A DNA stretch of 64,000 nt from Arcticibacter eurypsychrophilus (GTDB taxonomy: Bacteria; Bacteroidota; Bacteroidia; Sphingobacteriales; Sphingobacteriaceae): positions 1 to 64,000 of the forward strand of contig NZ_MDFN01000027.1 of the NCBI RefSeq assembly GCF_001730525.1. Direction: 5' to 3'. Made by a program: the position numbers and the translations under genes. The notes beneath the pieces are model-generated. The model saw only the letters and a list, made by a program, of their open reading frames with translations. It had not been told where the DNA came from and made no database searches. Shown here in pieces: positions 18,141 to 27,481 of this stretch (its first letter is position 1; the number at the start of each line of letters is the position of its first letter).

Positions 18141-19373
18141 ATGGACTACGAGGTTTTTACACTGCCTAACGGCATCAGGTTACTATTTAAACCAACTGTT
18201 TCTTCTGTATCGCATGCCTGTATTATTATCAATACCGGCTCAAGAGATGAGCCGGAAGAGAAAGATGGTCTGGCACATTTTATCGAGCATCTTCTGTTTA
18301 AAAAAACAGAAAAAAGAAGTACCAATCAGATCTTAAATTATCTGGAAGCGGTTGGTGGCGACCTAAATGCCTATACCACTAAAGAATATACCTGTATTCA
18401 TGCTTCATTTCTTATTCCGTATTTAAGAAAAGCACTTGATCTTTTTGAAGATCTGGTATTTCATTCGCTCTTCCCTGTAAAGGAAATGGAAAAGGAAAAA
18501 GGAGTGATTATGGATGAAATTGCCTCGTATCAAGATCAACCCGAGGAAGCTATACAGGATGACTTTGAAGATCTGTTATTTTCAGGCCATTCTTTAGGGA
18601 GAAATATCCTGGGTTCTGCCGATTCGGTTACAGCTTTTCAACAGCAGGATATATTTTCATTTTTAACGGCTAACTACAATACGGAAGAAATTGTAATTGG
18701 TGTAAATGGGAATTATACGTCCAAAGAGGTCAATAAATTATTTACTTCTCTTTTTGAGAACATTCCGGCCAACCGCAATAAACCTTGCAGATTGGCGCCA
18801 AACTATACTCCGGTGATTAAAACGGTTGAAAAATCTATTGCTCAAACGCATTGCGTTCTGGGCAATCAGGCTTATTCGATCCATGATTCTAAGAAAACAG
18901 GTTTGCTTGTACTGAATAATATTCTAGGAGGCAATGGAATGAGCTCTATACTGAATCTGATTATCAGAGAAAAGTATGGCATAGCCTATACCATTGAATC
19001 AAATTATACACCGATGTGTGATAGTGGAATATTTTCAATCTACTTCGGTACTGATGCTGAGAAATCGGATAAGGCTCTTAAGCTTGTATATAAGCAACTT
19101 GCGTTGCTAAGAGACAGCAAAATGACTGATCTGAATCTGAGCCGTGCGAAGAAAAAAATAAACGGGCAGATTGCCCTTGGGGAGGACAACCGAATGGGCT
19201 TGATCATCGGAATGTGTAAAAGCCTGATTGATCATGGCAGGGCTGAGTCAATTGAGGAGGTCTTTGCGAAGATCAACGCCATTACATCCAATGAACTTCT
19301 TGAAATTGCAAACGAAATTTTTAACCCGGCAACAATGAGCACACTCACTTTTGTGCCCGATGAGGCTGAATAA
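18141..19373 (+). CDS. M16-family zinc metallopeptidase (processing peptidase-like)
   Basis: 410 residues with the inverted zinc motif HFIEH (His46, Glu49, His50) and a downstream Glu in EKGVIMDEIASYQDQPEEA. The N- and C-terminal halves form the two M16 domains (LNNILGGNGMSSILN and REKYGIAYTIESNY in the second). Homologues resemble mitochondrial processing peptidase beta and Bacillus YmxG. No signal peptide is visible, so it is probably cytoplasmic. def starts 17 bp downstream, which hints at joint handling of peptides or N-termini, but that is inference. Confidence 0.9.
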   Translation: MDYEVFTLPNGIRLLFKPTVSSVSHACIIINTGSRDEPEEKDGLAHFIEHLLFKKTEKRSTNQILNYLEAVGGDLNAYTTKEYTCIHASFLIPYLRKALDLFEDLVFHSLFPVKEMEKEKGVIMDEIASYQDQPEEAIQDDFEDLLFSGHSLGRNILGSADSVTAFQQQDIFSFLTANYNTEEIVIGVNGNYTSKEVNKLFTSLFENIPANRNKPCRLAPNYTPVIKTVEKSIAQTHCVLGNQAYSIHDSKKTGLLVLNNILGGNGMSSILNLIIREKYGIAYTIESNYTPMCDSGIFSIYFGTDAEKSDKALKLVYKQLALLRDSKMTDLNLSRAKKKINGQIALGEDNRMGLIIGMCKSLIDHGRAESIEEVFAKINAITSNELLEIANEIFNPATMSTLTFVPDEAE

Positions 19374-19390
19374 TTTAGTAATTTTACATC

Positions 19391-19954
19391 ATGAAAATAC
19401 CTATAGTAGCATATGGCGACCCTGTTCTGCGAAAGAAGGCAGTAGAAATTTCAGCAGATTATCCTAATCTGGGGGAGCTTATTTCAAATATGTTCGAGAC
19501 CATGTATAATGCCAGTGGGGTTGGATTAGCTGCTCCACAGGTAGGCCTTTCTATCCGCCTGTTTGTGATTGATTTATCGGATAAAGATGATCCTGGTTAT
19601 GAAGACTTTAAGAAGGTTTTTATAAATGCGAAGATCTTAGAAGAAAAGGGTGAGATTTGGGAATTTAATGAAGGTTGTTTAAGTATTCCTGATATCAGGG
19701 AAGATATTAAAAGACTGGATACCGTTACTATATCTTATTACGATGAGAACTGGCAGTTACGTAATGAAACCTATGACGGACTGGGTGCCAGGGCAATACA
19801 GCATGAATTTGACCATATTGAGGGTAAGCTTTTTATCGACAAACTGAGTCCACTTAGAAGAGCAATGCTTAAAAGCAGATTTGATGCAATTAAAAAAGGA
19901 GCTATTGACGTGGATTATAAAATGAAGTTTCCTATGGCTTCTAAAAGGCGTTAA
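19391..19954 (+). CDS. def: Peptide deformylase
   Basis: 187 residues. All three deformylase motifs are present: GVGLAAPQVG, EGCLSIPDI (metal-binding Cys) and HEFDHIEGKLF (two His ligands and catalytic Glu). It removes the N-formyl group from nascent proteins. It follows the M16 peptidase by 17 bp. A near -7 element, TAATTTTA, sits 4 nt before the ATG. The stop codon directly abuts the convergent gene at 19955. Confidence 0.96.
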   Translation: MKIPIVAYGDPVLRKKAVEISADYPNLGELISNMFETMYNASGVGLAAPQVGLSIRLFVIDLSDKDDPGYEDFKKVFINAKILEEKGEIWEFNEGCLSIPDIREDIKRLDTVTISYYDENWQLRNETYDGLGARAIQHEFDHIEGKLFIDKLSPLRRAMLKSRFDAIKKGAIDVDYKMKFPMASKRR

Positions 19955-20590
19955 TTAATTATTTCCCTTACCCTTGTCTCCGTTGATAATTTGCTGGATA
20001 AAAGAACCCCAGGCAAAAGGATTAAGAAGCGGATTAGCCATCCGCATATTCATTGCTTTATTGGTCAAAGCAATATGATTATTCTGAAAATTCACTCCAC
20101 GCATTTCCTGTCCATCACGTGGTAAGTTCTTTGCCATGGCTAACAGGGAAGAGCGGGTAACATTTTTCTTTGCTATTTCAAGATCGTCATCTGCGAACTT
20201 CAGCGACATGAATTCTTTGGTGAATTCATCCACACTTGCCCAGGGAAGTACGGTTACCATTGGAAGATTGACGACTTCAGGTTTCATTTTTACGATCACG
20301 GTATAACTTTTATCTTCCCTATCCGGGGGGATAACAAGTGCTTCGCGACGATAACCTACTGAGCTGAAAACAATGGTATCACCCTCATTTGCAACAAATG
20401 AAAAATATCCCTGAAAATTAGCAGACACCGTTTTGTTTTGTTTTGATCTATTGGTAACGGTGACATAAGGAACCACTACATTAGAATCTATATTATAGAT
20501 TATACCAGAAAACTGCACCAGAGGTTTCTCCTGTGCTTTTGTGTATCCTGTTATGAATAATATGATTACTGCCGTGAATATAATTTTCAT
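19955..20590 (-). CDS. Secreted carboxypeptidase-like regulatory-domain protein (CarboxypepD_reg-like)
   Basis: 211 residues with signal peptide MKIIFTAVIILFITGYTKAQ. The domain at about 25-110 (VQFSGIIYNIDSNVVVPYVT, ANFQGYFSFVANEGDTIVFS, SVGYRREAL) is the beta-sandwich found at the N-terminus of many TonB-dependent receptors. The C-terminal half is helical and unknown. Convergent with def, with no spacer between the two stop codons. Function unknown; probably periplasmic or at the cell envelope. Confidence 0.75.
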   Translation of the reverse strand: MKIIFTAVIILFITGYTKAQEKPLVQFSGIIYNIDSNVVVPYVTVTNRSKQNKTVSANFQGYFSFVANEGDTIVFSSVGYRREALVIPPDREDKSYTVIVKMKPEVVNLPMVTVLPWASVDEFTKEFMSLKFADDDLEIAKKNVTRSSLLAMAKNLPRDGQEMRGVNFQNNHIALTNKAMNMRMANPLLNPFAWGSFIQQIINGDKGKGNN

Positions 20591-20698
20591 TGATGTAAAC
20601 GTATCAATAATTGTGCTATTTTTTCGTTAAATACTGTTAAAAACCAAAAAAGCGAAACATGTTACATGATTCGCTTTTTGACCCTAACGTAAATTGTG

Positions 20699-20968
20699 TT
20701 AATTGGGCATTACCGCATTCGGATCATCCACATCTGTCAAATTTGTAGCTTCTATACCTACAATTTCAGGTACGGATCTTAATATTGCTTGTTCTATTCC
20801 AGCCTTTAAAGTCATCAGACTCATCGGACATGAACCACATGATCCGAGTAACCTAAGTCTAACAATATTGTCCGGAGTAATTTCTTCAACTGATACATTG
20901 CCCCCATCTGCTTCCAGATATGGCCGGATGCTATCTAACGCGTTCTCTACTCTTTGCAATAAATCCAT
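20699..20968 (-). CDS. NifU C-terminal-domain Fe-S scaffold protein
   Basis: 89 residues, equal to a free-standing NifU C-terminal (Nfu) domain: IRPYLEADGGNVSVEEI and the cluster-binding GSCGSCPMSLMTLK (CxxC), then LRSVPEIVGIEA. It carries and delivers a [4Fe-4S] cluster. It lies 35 bp downstream of mrp on the same strand, an Fe-S maturation pair. Confidence 0.93.
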   Translation of the reverse strand: MDLLQRVENALDSIRPYLEADGGNVSVEEITPDNIVRLRLLGSCGSCPMSLMTLKAGIEQAILRSVPEIVGIEATNLTDVDDPNAVMPN

Positions 20969-21003
20969 AATGATATTTTTATAAAATTAAAAAAAATCTT
21001 CCA

Positions 21004-22074
21004 TTAAACCGAAGCAGGCCGGGCGTTTTGTATCGCAACCTGTTGCGCTACCCTTTCTGCCACTTGAAGGAAAGCTTGAGCTATTGGATGATCGGTTTGC
21101 AATATAATTGGTTCTCCTCCGTCTCCCGCTTCGCTGATTGATTGGACTAGGGGTATTTCGCCTAGAAAAGGAACATCAAACTTCTCTGCAAGAGACTTAC
21201 CGCCACCTTTACCAAATATATAGTATTTGTTGTCAGGAAGCTCAGCAGGACTAAAGTAAGACATGTTTTCGACAATACCTAAAATAGGCACATTGATTGC
21301 ATTCATCATAAACATACCAATCCCCTTTTTTGTGTCAGATAGCGCCACTTTTTGTGGGGTAGTAACGATTACTGCACCTGCCACCGGATAGTTTTGAGTA
21401 AGCGTGATGTGAATATCACCTGTACCTGGAGGAAGATCGACAATAAGATAATCCAGTTCACCCCAATCGGCATCATTGAACAGTTGTTTTACTGCGTTAG
21501 AAGCCATTGGACCTCTCCACGGTATCGGTTGTTCAGGATCGGTAAAAAAACCGATAGAAAGAAGCTTTATTCCGTATTTTTCAATTGGCTGAATCCGCGT
21601 TTTACCCTCCGGGCCTGCTTTAGCCTCGGGCTTAGCATCTTCTACGCCAAACATAATGGGGATTGATGGTCCATAAATATCTGCATCTATCAGTCCTACT
21701 CTTGCTCCTTTGCGAGCTAAGCCTAAAGCAATATTAGAAGCAACAGTAGACTTGCCTACCCCTCCTTTACCTGAAGCTACCACTACTATATTACCGATAT
21801 TTTTTAATGGCTGATTTTTTTGTGTAGTAACACGTGACGTCATCTTAACTTCAACTGCAACATCAGGACTGATGAAATGGGATATTGCATTCCGGCAGGC
21901 GTTTTCTATAAACCCTTTTAAAGGACATGCCGGAGTCGTTAGAATTACAGTGAATGTCAGGTGATTCCCCTCAATTAATATATCCTCAATCATGTTTAGA
22001 GTAACGAGGTCCTTTTTAAGATCTGGCTCCTCTACATGGCTTAAAGCATGTAGTACTTGTTCCTTTGTAATCAT
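21004..22074 (-). CDS. mrp: Mrp/NBP35-family ATP-binding Fe-S carrier protein
   Basis: 356 residues. An N-terminal MIP18/DUF59 domain (residues 1-80, VEEPDLKKDLVTLNMI) is fused to a deviant-Walker NTPase with SGKGGVGKST at 101-110, DADIYGPSIPIMFG and LIVDLPPGTGD. It should cooperate with the adjacent Nfu protein in Fe-S cluster transfer. The region where E. coli Mrp carries its CxxC reads ENMSYFSPAELPDNKYYIFG here and has no cysteines. Confidence 0.93.
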   Translation of the reverse strand: MITKEQVLHALSHVEEPDLKKDLVTLNMIEDILIEGNHLTFTVILTTPACPLKGFIENACRNAISHFISPDVAVEVKMTSRVTTQKNQPLKNIGNIVVVASGKGGVGKSTVASNIALGLARKGARVGLIDADIYGPSIPIMFGVEDAKPEAKAGPEGKTRIQPIEKYGIKLLSIGFFTDPEQPIPWRGPMASNAVKQLFNDADWGELDYLIVDLPPGTGDIHITLTQNYPVAGAVIVTTPQKVALSDTKKGIGMFMMNAINVPILGIVENMSYFSPAELPDNKYYIFGKGGGKSLAEKFDVPFLGEIPLVQSISEAGDGGEPIILQTDHPIAQAFLQVAERVAQQVAIQNARPASV

Positions 22075-22211
22075 CTGTTGTGTATTAAAAAGACAAAAAT
22101 ATGAAACCTACACGCTAAAGTCCTTGTTTACGTTATGTTTTTGCAGATATTTACACTGTGGAAACTAATCGTTTGATTTGACGTTTTCATAAAAGGCTCA
22201 AAAACATAAAT

Positions 22212-24344
22212 ATGTCCGAATACATGCGTATTCCTCTCCAGTACAAAAAATACTTCAAAATTGCAGGCATTGTACTAGGGGTATTACTAATCCTCTCTGT
22301 AATTGCAGGTGCCATAGCTTATTCTAAAAGAGAAGCTATCTTAAAGGAGCTGATCCAAAAAGCAAAACTAAAGGCTAAACGTGATTATAACTTAAATTTA
22401 ACGATCAATAACCCTCATTTTGAGGGATTACGAACCATTGCTTTCTCCGATGTTGCTATTGTACCCGAGAATAGAGACAGTTTGGTTTTGATTCGCGATC
22501 TGCACATTGGCGTAAAACTGATGCCCCTTTTATTTGGTAATATTAAATTATTAGGACTAAGGGTAAGTGAGGCCAGGGTAAATTTAGTAAAGCGTGATTC
22601 GCTGCGCAACTATGACTTTTTATTTAAAAAGAAGAAAACAGATTCGACTGAGCGGGGAAAAGCGGATTATGCGGAACTGGCTAACAATCTATTAAATCAG
22701 CTTCTTTATAAGATTCCGGATGAAATGGATGTACGGAATTTCAAATTAACCATTATCAGGGATGATGAGCAGTTCAACTTTAATACGACATCGGCGATCA
22801 TTAAGGACGGCCAGTTAAAGTCTCGGATCCTCATCAATGGCAATGAATCGATATGGCATCTGGATGGATTGGTCGAGGCATCTGACCAAAAACTAGATAT
22901 TAAACTGTATGCAGAGAACAAAAAGGTAGAACTTCCTTTACTTGAAAAAAAGTTTGGTGTCAAGATCAACTTTGATACCGTCTATACGCAGTTAAAGAAC
23001 ACCAAAAAAGATGGTGATGAGTTTCATATATATGGTTCATGGGCTATCAGAAATTTATTGATCAATCATCCGAAGATTGCTGCAAATGACATTATCATTC
23101 CAAGCGGATCAATAGATGCGGATATCCTGATTGGCAGGAATTTCCTGGCAATTGACAGTTCATCTGTAATCCACTTAAAAAATATCGAAGCGAGGCCTTT
23201 CATTAAATACACCTTAGGAACATTTAAAAAGTACGAATTAAAGCTTAAAACGGACGATCTTGACGCTCAAGAGTTATTTAATTCATTCCCTACGGGTCTC
23301 TTTGAGTCGCTGGAAGGAATAAAAGTGGCTGGAAAACTACGCTATGATCTTGACTTTTCGCTTGATGCTAGAAATCCGGATAGTGTCCGGTTTAGTTCAT
23401 CACTATATCCTTCAGGTTTCCGGATCTTGCAGTGGGGCAAAACTAATCTTGCGAAAATTAATAGCCCTTTTGTGTATACCCCTTATGAGTTCGGAAAGCC
23501 AATGCGCGATATTACTGTCGGGCCTAAAAATCCGGATTATACCCCTATCAACGAGATCTCACCTGATCTTCGTAATGCCCTGCTGACCTCTGAAGATCCC
23601 TCTTTTTACTCACATCGGGGATTTGTAGAGCGGTCAATCCGCCGTTCTATTGCCACCAATTTCAAAGAAAAGGCTTTTAAAAGAGGCGGAAGTACGATAT
23701 CCATGCAATTAGTGAAGAACGTATTTCTGATCAGGCAAAAAACACTGGCTCGCAAAATTGAAGAAATTCTGATTGTGTGGCTGATTGAAAATAACCATGT
23801 ATCTACCAAGCAACGCATGTATGAAGTGTACCTGAACATCATTGAATGGGGCAGGAATGTGTATGGCATTGGAGAGGCCGCTCGTTATTACTTCAGCAAA
23901 AAACCCTCTGAATTAAGTATAGGCGAAAGTATCTTTTTAGCGAGTATCGTTCCCCGACCGAAATCATCGCTGTACTACTTTCTGTATGATGGCAGCCTGC
24001 GTACTAGTTTAAGAGGTTATTTCAGGTTAATAGGTAATTTGATGGCAGAACGGGGTTATACTATGCGCGATTCCAGTGCATACGGCTTTTACAACGTCAG
24101 GTTACGCGAAAGCCTGCGCCCGGAAGCACCTGTCGACTCTATGCAAGTTGATTCTTTGTTTGAATTCGAGGACATGGAGGAAGGAGGGTTATTAAGAGAT
24201 ATTTTCAAAATTCCTCAGAAAGATACCGTTCGTCAGGAAGAGGAGATAAAGAAGGCGATATTGGCTGATACTACTTTAACACGGTCTGAAAAAAGAAAAC
24301 TTAAGCGTGACATGAAACGTAAGGAGAAGGAAAGCGACAATTAA
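22212..24344 (+). CDS. Peptidoglycan glycosyltransferase (GT51) with long N-terminal periplasmic region
   Basis: 710 residues. One membrane helix (about 15-38, FKIAGIVLGVLLILSVIAGA) is followed by a roughly 400-residue AsmA/DUF748-like beta region, then a GT51 domain at about 455-600. The catalytic Glu is in LLTSEDPSFYSHRG, with GGSTISMQLVKNVFL, EEILIVWLIENN and VYLNIIEWGRNVYGIGEAA. The C-terminus is charged (EKRKLKRDMKRKEKE). There is no transpeptidase domain, so it is a monofunctional glycan polymerase, far larger than the roughly 240-residue MtgA. The large domain ahead of GT51 may sense or span the periplasm. Confidence 0.88.
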   Translation: MSEYMRIPLQYKKYFKIAGIVLGVLLILSVIAGAIAYSKREAILKELIQKAKLKAKRDYNLNLTINNPHFEGLRTIAFSDVAIVPENRDSLVLIRDLHIGVKLMPLLFGNIKLLGLRVSEARVNLVKRDSLRNYDFLFKKKKTDSTERGKADYAELANNLLNQLLYKIPDEMDVRNFKLTIIRDDEQFNFNTTSAIIKDGQLKSRILINGNESIWHLDGLVEASDQKLDIKLYAENKKVELPLLEKKFGVKINFDTVYTQLKNTKKDGDEFHIYGSWAIRNLLINHPKIAANDIIIPSGSIDADILIGRNFLAIDSSSVIHLKNIEARPFIKYTLGTFKKYELKLKTDDLDAQELFNSFPTGLFESLEGIKVAGKLRYDLDFSLDARNPDSVRFSSSLYPSGFRILQWGKTNLAKINSPFVYTPYEFGKPMRDITVGPKNPDYTPINEISPDLRNALLTSEDPSFYSHRGFVERSIRRSIATNFKEKAFKRGGSTISMQLVKNVFLIRQKTLARKIEEILIVWLIENNHVSTKQRMYEVYLNIIEWGRNVYGIGEAARYYFSKKPSELSIGESIFLASIVPRPKSSLYYFLYDGSLRTSLRGYFRLIGNLMAERGYTMRDSSAYGFYNVRLRESLRPEAPVDSMQVDSLFEFEDMEEGGLLRDIFKIPQKDTVRQEEEIKKAILADTTLTRSEKRKLKRDMKRKEKESDN

Positions 24345-24411
24345 AATCAATATGTCCAGGCATAGGAAGAGCAACTGCTTTCCACATTGCCTGAAATTAA
24401 CACCATTTAAT

Positions 24412-24966
24412 ATGAAAATCCAAATTGAGGATAAAGAGTTTAGCTGTTTCCTGGAGTATGAGCAGATAAAAAAGAGAACAAGATTGCTTGGAATTCAAAT
24501 GAATGTTGACTATGAGGACAAGCTTCCTGTTGTCATTGCAGTGCTCAACGGAAGTTTCCTCTTCATGGCAGATCTGGTAAAAGAGCTCACTGTACCTATC
24601 GAAGTCTCTTTTGTAAAACTATCGTCCTACCTTGGAGGTGAATCCAGCAGCGGCATAATTAAGGAAATAATTGGGTTGGACATTGACTTACAGAACCGGG
24701 ATGTCATTATTGTAGAAGATATAGTAGATACCGGCAATACGATCACGCATGTCTTAAAGCAAATAAAAGAACATAACCCTGCCTCTGTAGTAGTATGTAC
24801 CCTCCTGCTTAAACCCGATGCGCTTCAGGTAGAAGTGGATGAGATTGCTTATGTGGGATTTGAAATACCGGATGAATTTGTAGTTGGCTATGGGCTTGAT
24901 TACAAAGGCTTAGGAAGAAACTTAAAGGATATTTACCGGGCAATTAGTCTTCCTTCGGAAACTTAA
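24412..24966 (+). CDS. hpt: Hypoxanthine phosphoribosyltransferase
   Basis: The start is taken at the ATG at 24412 (MKIQIEDKEFSCF; 184 aa), because the upstream in-frame ATG at 24352 adds 20 residues unlike the family. The PRPP-binding loop is VIIVEDIVDTGNT; the pyrophosphate loop lies in VAVLNGSFLFMADL; and EIPDEFVVGYGLDYKGLGRN is the C-terminal purine region. It salvages hypoxanthine and guanine to nucleotides. psd follows 39 bp later. Confidence 0.93.
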   Translation: MKIQIEDKEFSCFLEYEQIKKRTRLLGIQMNVDYEDKLPVVIAVLNGSFLFMADLVKELTVPIEVSFVKLSSYLGGESSSGIIKEIIGLDIDLQNRDVIIVEDIVDTGNTITHVLKQIKEHNPASVVVCTLLLKPDALQVEVDEIAYVGFEIPDEFVVGYGLDYKGLGRNLKDIYRAISLPSET

Positions 24967-25005
24967 AGACATTTTTAGCATATTTGCGTAAAATATTAAT
25001 TATAA

Positions 25006-25674
25006 ATGACGATCCACAAAGAAGGTTATACTTCAATAGCGCTTACCGTTCTACTGATATTTATTATGAATGCGTTAGCTCATTACTATTTGCCTGACCA
25101 AACTGTAATTAAGTGGATCATTTATTGCCTCTCCTTTGCTATTTTTATCACAGTACTTCAGTTTTTCAGACATCCTACCCGCCAAACAACGCTTAATGTA
25201 GAGCATGTTATTTGTCCGGCTGATGGTAAAGTGGTCGTTATTGAAGAAACTGAAGAAACTGAATATTTTAAAGGGAGACGCCTGCAGATCTCTGTGTTTA
25301 TGTCGCCTATCAATGTACATGTGAACCGGAACCCTATTTCGGGAATTGTTAAATACTTCAAATACCATTCCGGTAAATATCTGGTTGCTTGGGATCCTAA
25401 GTCGTCCACAGATAACGAACGTACCACAGTGGTAGTTGAGGATAGCAATGGTATAGAAATACTATTCAGGCAGATTGCAGGGGCTTTAGCAAGAAGGATT
25501 GTTTGTTATGTAAAAGAAGGTGATCATGTGGAGCAAGGAGAGCAATTTGGATTTATTAAGTTTGGCTCCAGAGTGGACGTATATTTACCTATCGGAACCG
25601 AAGTAAAAGTTAACTTAGGTGATGTGGTAAAGGGCGGAGTTACTGTACTTGCATACATATCTAATCCTTCATAA
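25006..25674 (+). CDS. psd: Phosphatidylserine decarboxylase (short, archaeal-type)
   Basis: 222 residues. Two N-terminal membrane segments (IALTVLLIFIMNALAHYYL and IIYCLSFAIFITVLQFF) precede the catalytic part: CPADGKVVVIEE, FMSPINVHVNRNPISG and the self-cleavage region FGSRVDVYLP, where the Ser becomes the pyruvoyl prosthetic group. It makes phosphatidylethanolamine from phosphatidylserine in the inner membrane. The short length fits the PSD-A class. Confidence 0.93.
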   Translation: MTIHKEGYTSIALTVLLIFIMNALAHYYLPDQTVIKWIIYCLSFAIFITVLQFFRHPTRQTTLNVEHVICPADGKVVVIEETEETEYFKGRRLQISVFMSPINVHVNRNPISGIVKYFKYHSGKYLVAWDPKSSTDNERTTVVVEDSNGIEILFRQIAGALARRIVCYVKEGDHVEQGEQFGFIKFGSRVDVYLPIGTEVKVNLGDVVKGGVTVLAYISNPS

Positions 25675-26020
25675 ATTACTTCCCATATAATAGCCTTTAC
25701 TGAAATCACACTGCAGATAGATTGCAGGGCTTACTGAGCTCTTATCTTCCTTCTTTTGGATTCTTGCTGCTTCCCTCTGTTTTTAAAGCTTATTTGCAGC
25801 CTCTATGCTTCTATTGAAGAGTTAAAAGAAGGATTCAAGTCTTTTCGACACAGGTAAATACATTACCAATTCACCCGTATTCGTATATTATAATAAGATT
25901 TCCTTTTTCGTGAGGATAGCCCATCTGATAATTAAGTTTCGTAATGCCCCTTGACTTCCTTAAATTATATTTTGCCTGCTACGATAAATTATAAGCAAAA
26001 AGGGTAAAGGAACGTTTTAA

Positions 26021-26101
26021 ATGACTGATAATTTAGGGAATGCAATGAAAGAGTCGGCTACATTGGCAATGGCATCTGATTTAGGCCAGTTTCAATACTA
26101 A
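26021..26101 (+). CDS. Candidate 26-aa small ORF in the psd-rplS spacer
   Basis: ATG at 26021; the peptide reads MTDNLGNAMKESATLAMASD then LGQFQY, with a stop at 26099-26101. Upstream, TTGACTTCC at about 25948 and TATATTTTG at about 25967 resemble a -33/-7 pair with suitable spacing. It is the only open feature in a 527-bp gene-free spacer (25675-26201). It could be a real peptide, an sRNA locus, or chance. Confidence 0.2.
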   Translation: MTDNLGNAMKESATLAMASDLGQFQY

Positions 26102-26148
26102 GAGGATAGAATTCTAAATAGCAGCAGAACTTGCTATAAACTAAAAAT

Positions 26149-26174
26149 CCTGTTCGCGAATCATCACGAACAGG
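26149..26174 (-). terminator. rplS terminator
   Basis: Stem CCTGTTCG/CGAACAGG with a 10-nt loop. Read on the minus strand it is followed by ATTTTTAG. It lies 28 bp after the rplS stop. Confidence 0.75.
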
Positions 26175-26201
26175 ACTAGAATGTCTTTCTTATAAAAGAA
26201 C

Positions 26202-26552
26202 TTATCTGGTTCTCTTAGTCTTAATTCTGGCAGCTTTACCAGTTAAGGCACGTAGGTAGAACAATTTAGCTCTGCGAACTTTACCAATACTATGTACTTC
26301 TATTTTAGCAATATTTGGTGAGTTGATTGGAAAAATACGCTCAACACCAATACCGTTAGATACTTTTCTTACAGTAAATGTTTCATTGTTTCCAACACTA
26401 TTGCGTTGAAGAACAACTCCTTGATAAATCTGGATACGCTCTTTGTTTCCTTCGCGGATTTTATAGTGCACACTTACTGTATCGCCAGATTTGAATGCAG
26501 GCACTTCTTTCCTGGCTACAGCCTGCTCTTCAACAAATTTTACTAAATCCAT
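26202..26552 (-). CDS. rplS: Ribosomal protein bL19
   Basis: 116 residues, full length: [30 protein letters not shown] and [10 protein letters not shown], then [18 protein letters not shown] and the basic [18 protein letters not shown]. Structural protein at the 30S/50S interface. It is 248 bp downstream of trmD, separated by a foldable leader, and ends at a hairpin terminator. Confidence 0.98.
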   Translation of the reverse strand: MDLVKFVEEQAVARKEVPAFKSGDTVSVHYKIREGNKERIQIYQGVVLQRNSVGNNETFTVRKVSNGIGVERIFPINSPNIAKIEVHSIGKVRRAKLFYLRALTGKAARIKTKRTR

Positions 26553-26574
26553 GCTTATTATTTATTAAACGGCA

Positions 26575-26624
26575 TTATACCTTAATATCCGCTCCTGTTT
26601 TTCGGAGTGCAATGTTAGGTATAA
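26575..26624 (-). promoter_or_regulatory. Candidate bL19 autoregulatory mRNA leader
   Basis: A two-level stem lies 20-70 nt upstream of the rplS start. Outer arms TTATACC (26575-26581) and GGTATAA (26618-26624) enclose inner arms GCTCC and GGAG around a U-rich loop. Position and shape suit the known class of ribosomal-protein leaders, including an L19 type described for Flavobacteriia. Assignment to a named motif would need a covariance search. Confidence 0.5.
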
Positions 26625-26800
26625 TTTTTTACAAAAGAAAGAATAATTGCAAATAAACATTTCTTTAAAACTATATCAGAGAGAATAGAATCATGCTGAG
26701 TATGAGATTAACTAATTAAGAAGTTAAAAGGTTGGGGTTATTAGAAAAAATAGCATGATACTAAGCATAAGATACTTCCAGTCATGCAAATTTCCCCGGA

Positions 26801-27475
26801 CTACTTTAACAGATCGGGACGGCGTTCTATAGTTCGCTCTAAAGCTTTTTCATGCAGCCAGTTATGGATCTTAGCCTCATCACCGCTTAATAAGATCTCA
26901 GGAACCTTTAATCCATTCCAATCGGCAGGCCTGGTATACACAGGAGCATCAAGCAGATCGTCCTGGAAGGAATCAGACAACGCGGATGTTTCATCCGATA
27001 AAACGCCTGGAATTAAGCGCACAATAGAATCTACCAGTATGGCAGCAGGGAGTTCTCCTCCTGATACCACATAATCACCAATCGATATTTCGCGGGTAAC
27101 ATAAAGATCACGTATCCGCTGATCAATGCCTTTATAATGACCGCAAAGGATCAGTATATTTTCACCCAGAGAAAGCTCATTTGCAGTTGATTGATTAAGC
27201 GTCACGCCATCAGGAGTCATGAAGATCACCTCATCGTACTTCCGATCAGCTTGCAGACTTTCAATGCAGGCGGCAAAGGGTTGAATAGACATCACCATTC
27301 CACTTCCACCTCCGTAAGGATAATCATCTACATTCCTGTGCTTATTGGTTGAGTAATCCCTAAGATTATGCACAACAATCTCAACTAACCCTTTTGTTTG
27401 GGCACGCTGAAGGATAGAATGAGCAAAAGGACTTTCTAAAAGGCCCGGAAGAACAGATATGATATCAAATCTCAT
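26801..27475 (-). CDS. trmD: tRNA (guanine-N1)-methyltransferase
   Basis: 224 residues of the SPOUT fold: [33 protein letters not shown], the SAM knot [13 protein letters not shown], then [15 protein letters not shown] and [16 protein letters not shown]. It methylates G37 of tRNAs to prevent frameshifting. It sits 6 bp after rimM in the conserved rpsP-rimM-trmD-rplS order. Confidence 0.97.
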   Translation of the reverse strand: MRFDIISVLPGLLESPFAHSILQRAQTKGLVEIVVHNLRDYSTNKHRNVDDYPYGGGSGMVMSIQPFAACIESLQADRKYDEVIFMTPDGVTLNQSTANELSLGENILILCGHYKGIDQRIRDLYVTREISIGDYVVSGGELPAAILVDSIVRLIPGVLSDETSALSDSFQDDLLDAPVYTRPADWNGLKVPEILLSGDEAKIHNWLHEKALERTIERRPDLLK

Positions 27476-27481
27476 GATGTT

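Noticed and set aside
25675-26201. tRNA or structured RNA in the psd-rplS spacer
   Set aside because: No cloverleaf or GTTCRANNC T-loop was found; only a weak small ORF and the rplS terminator.
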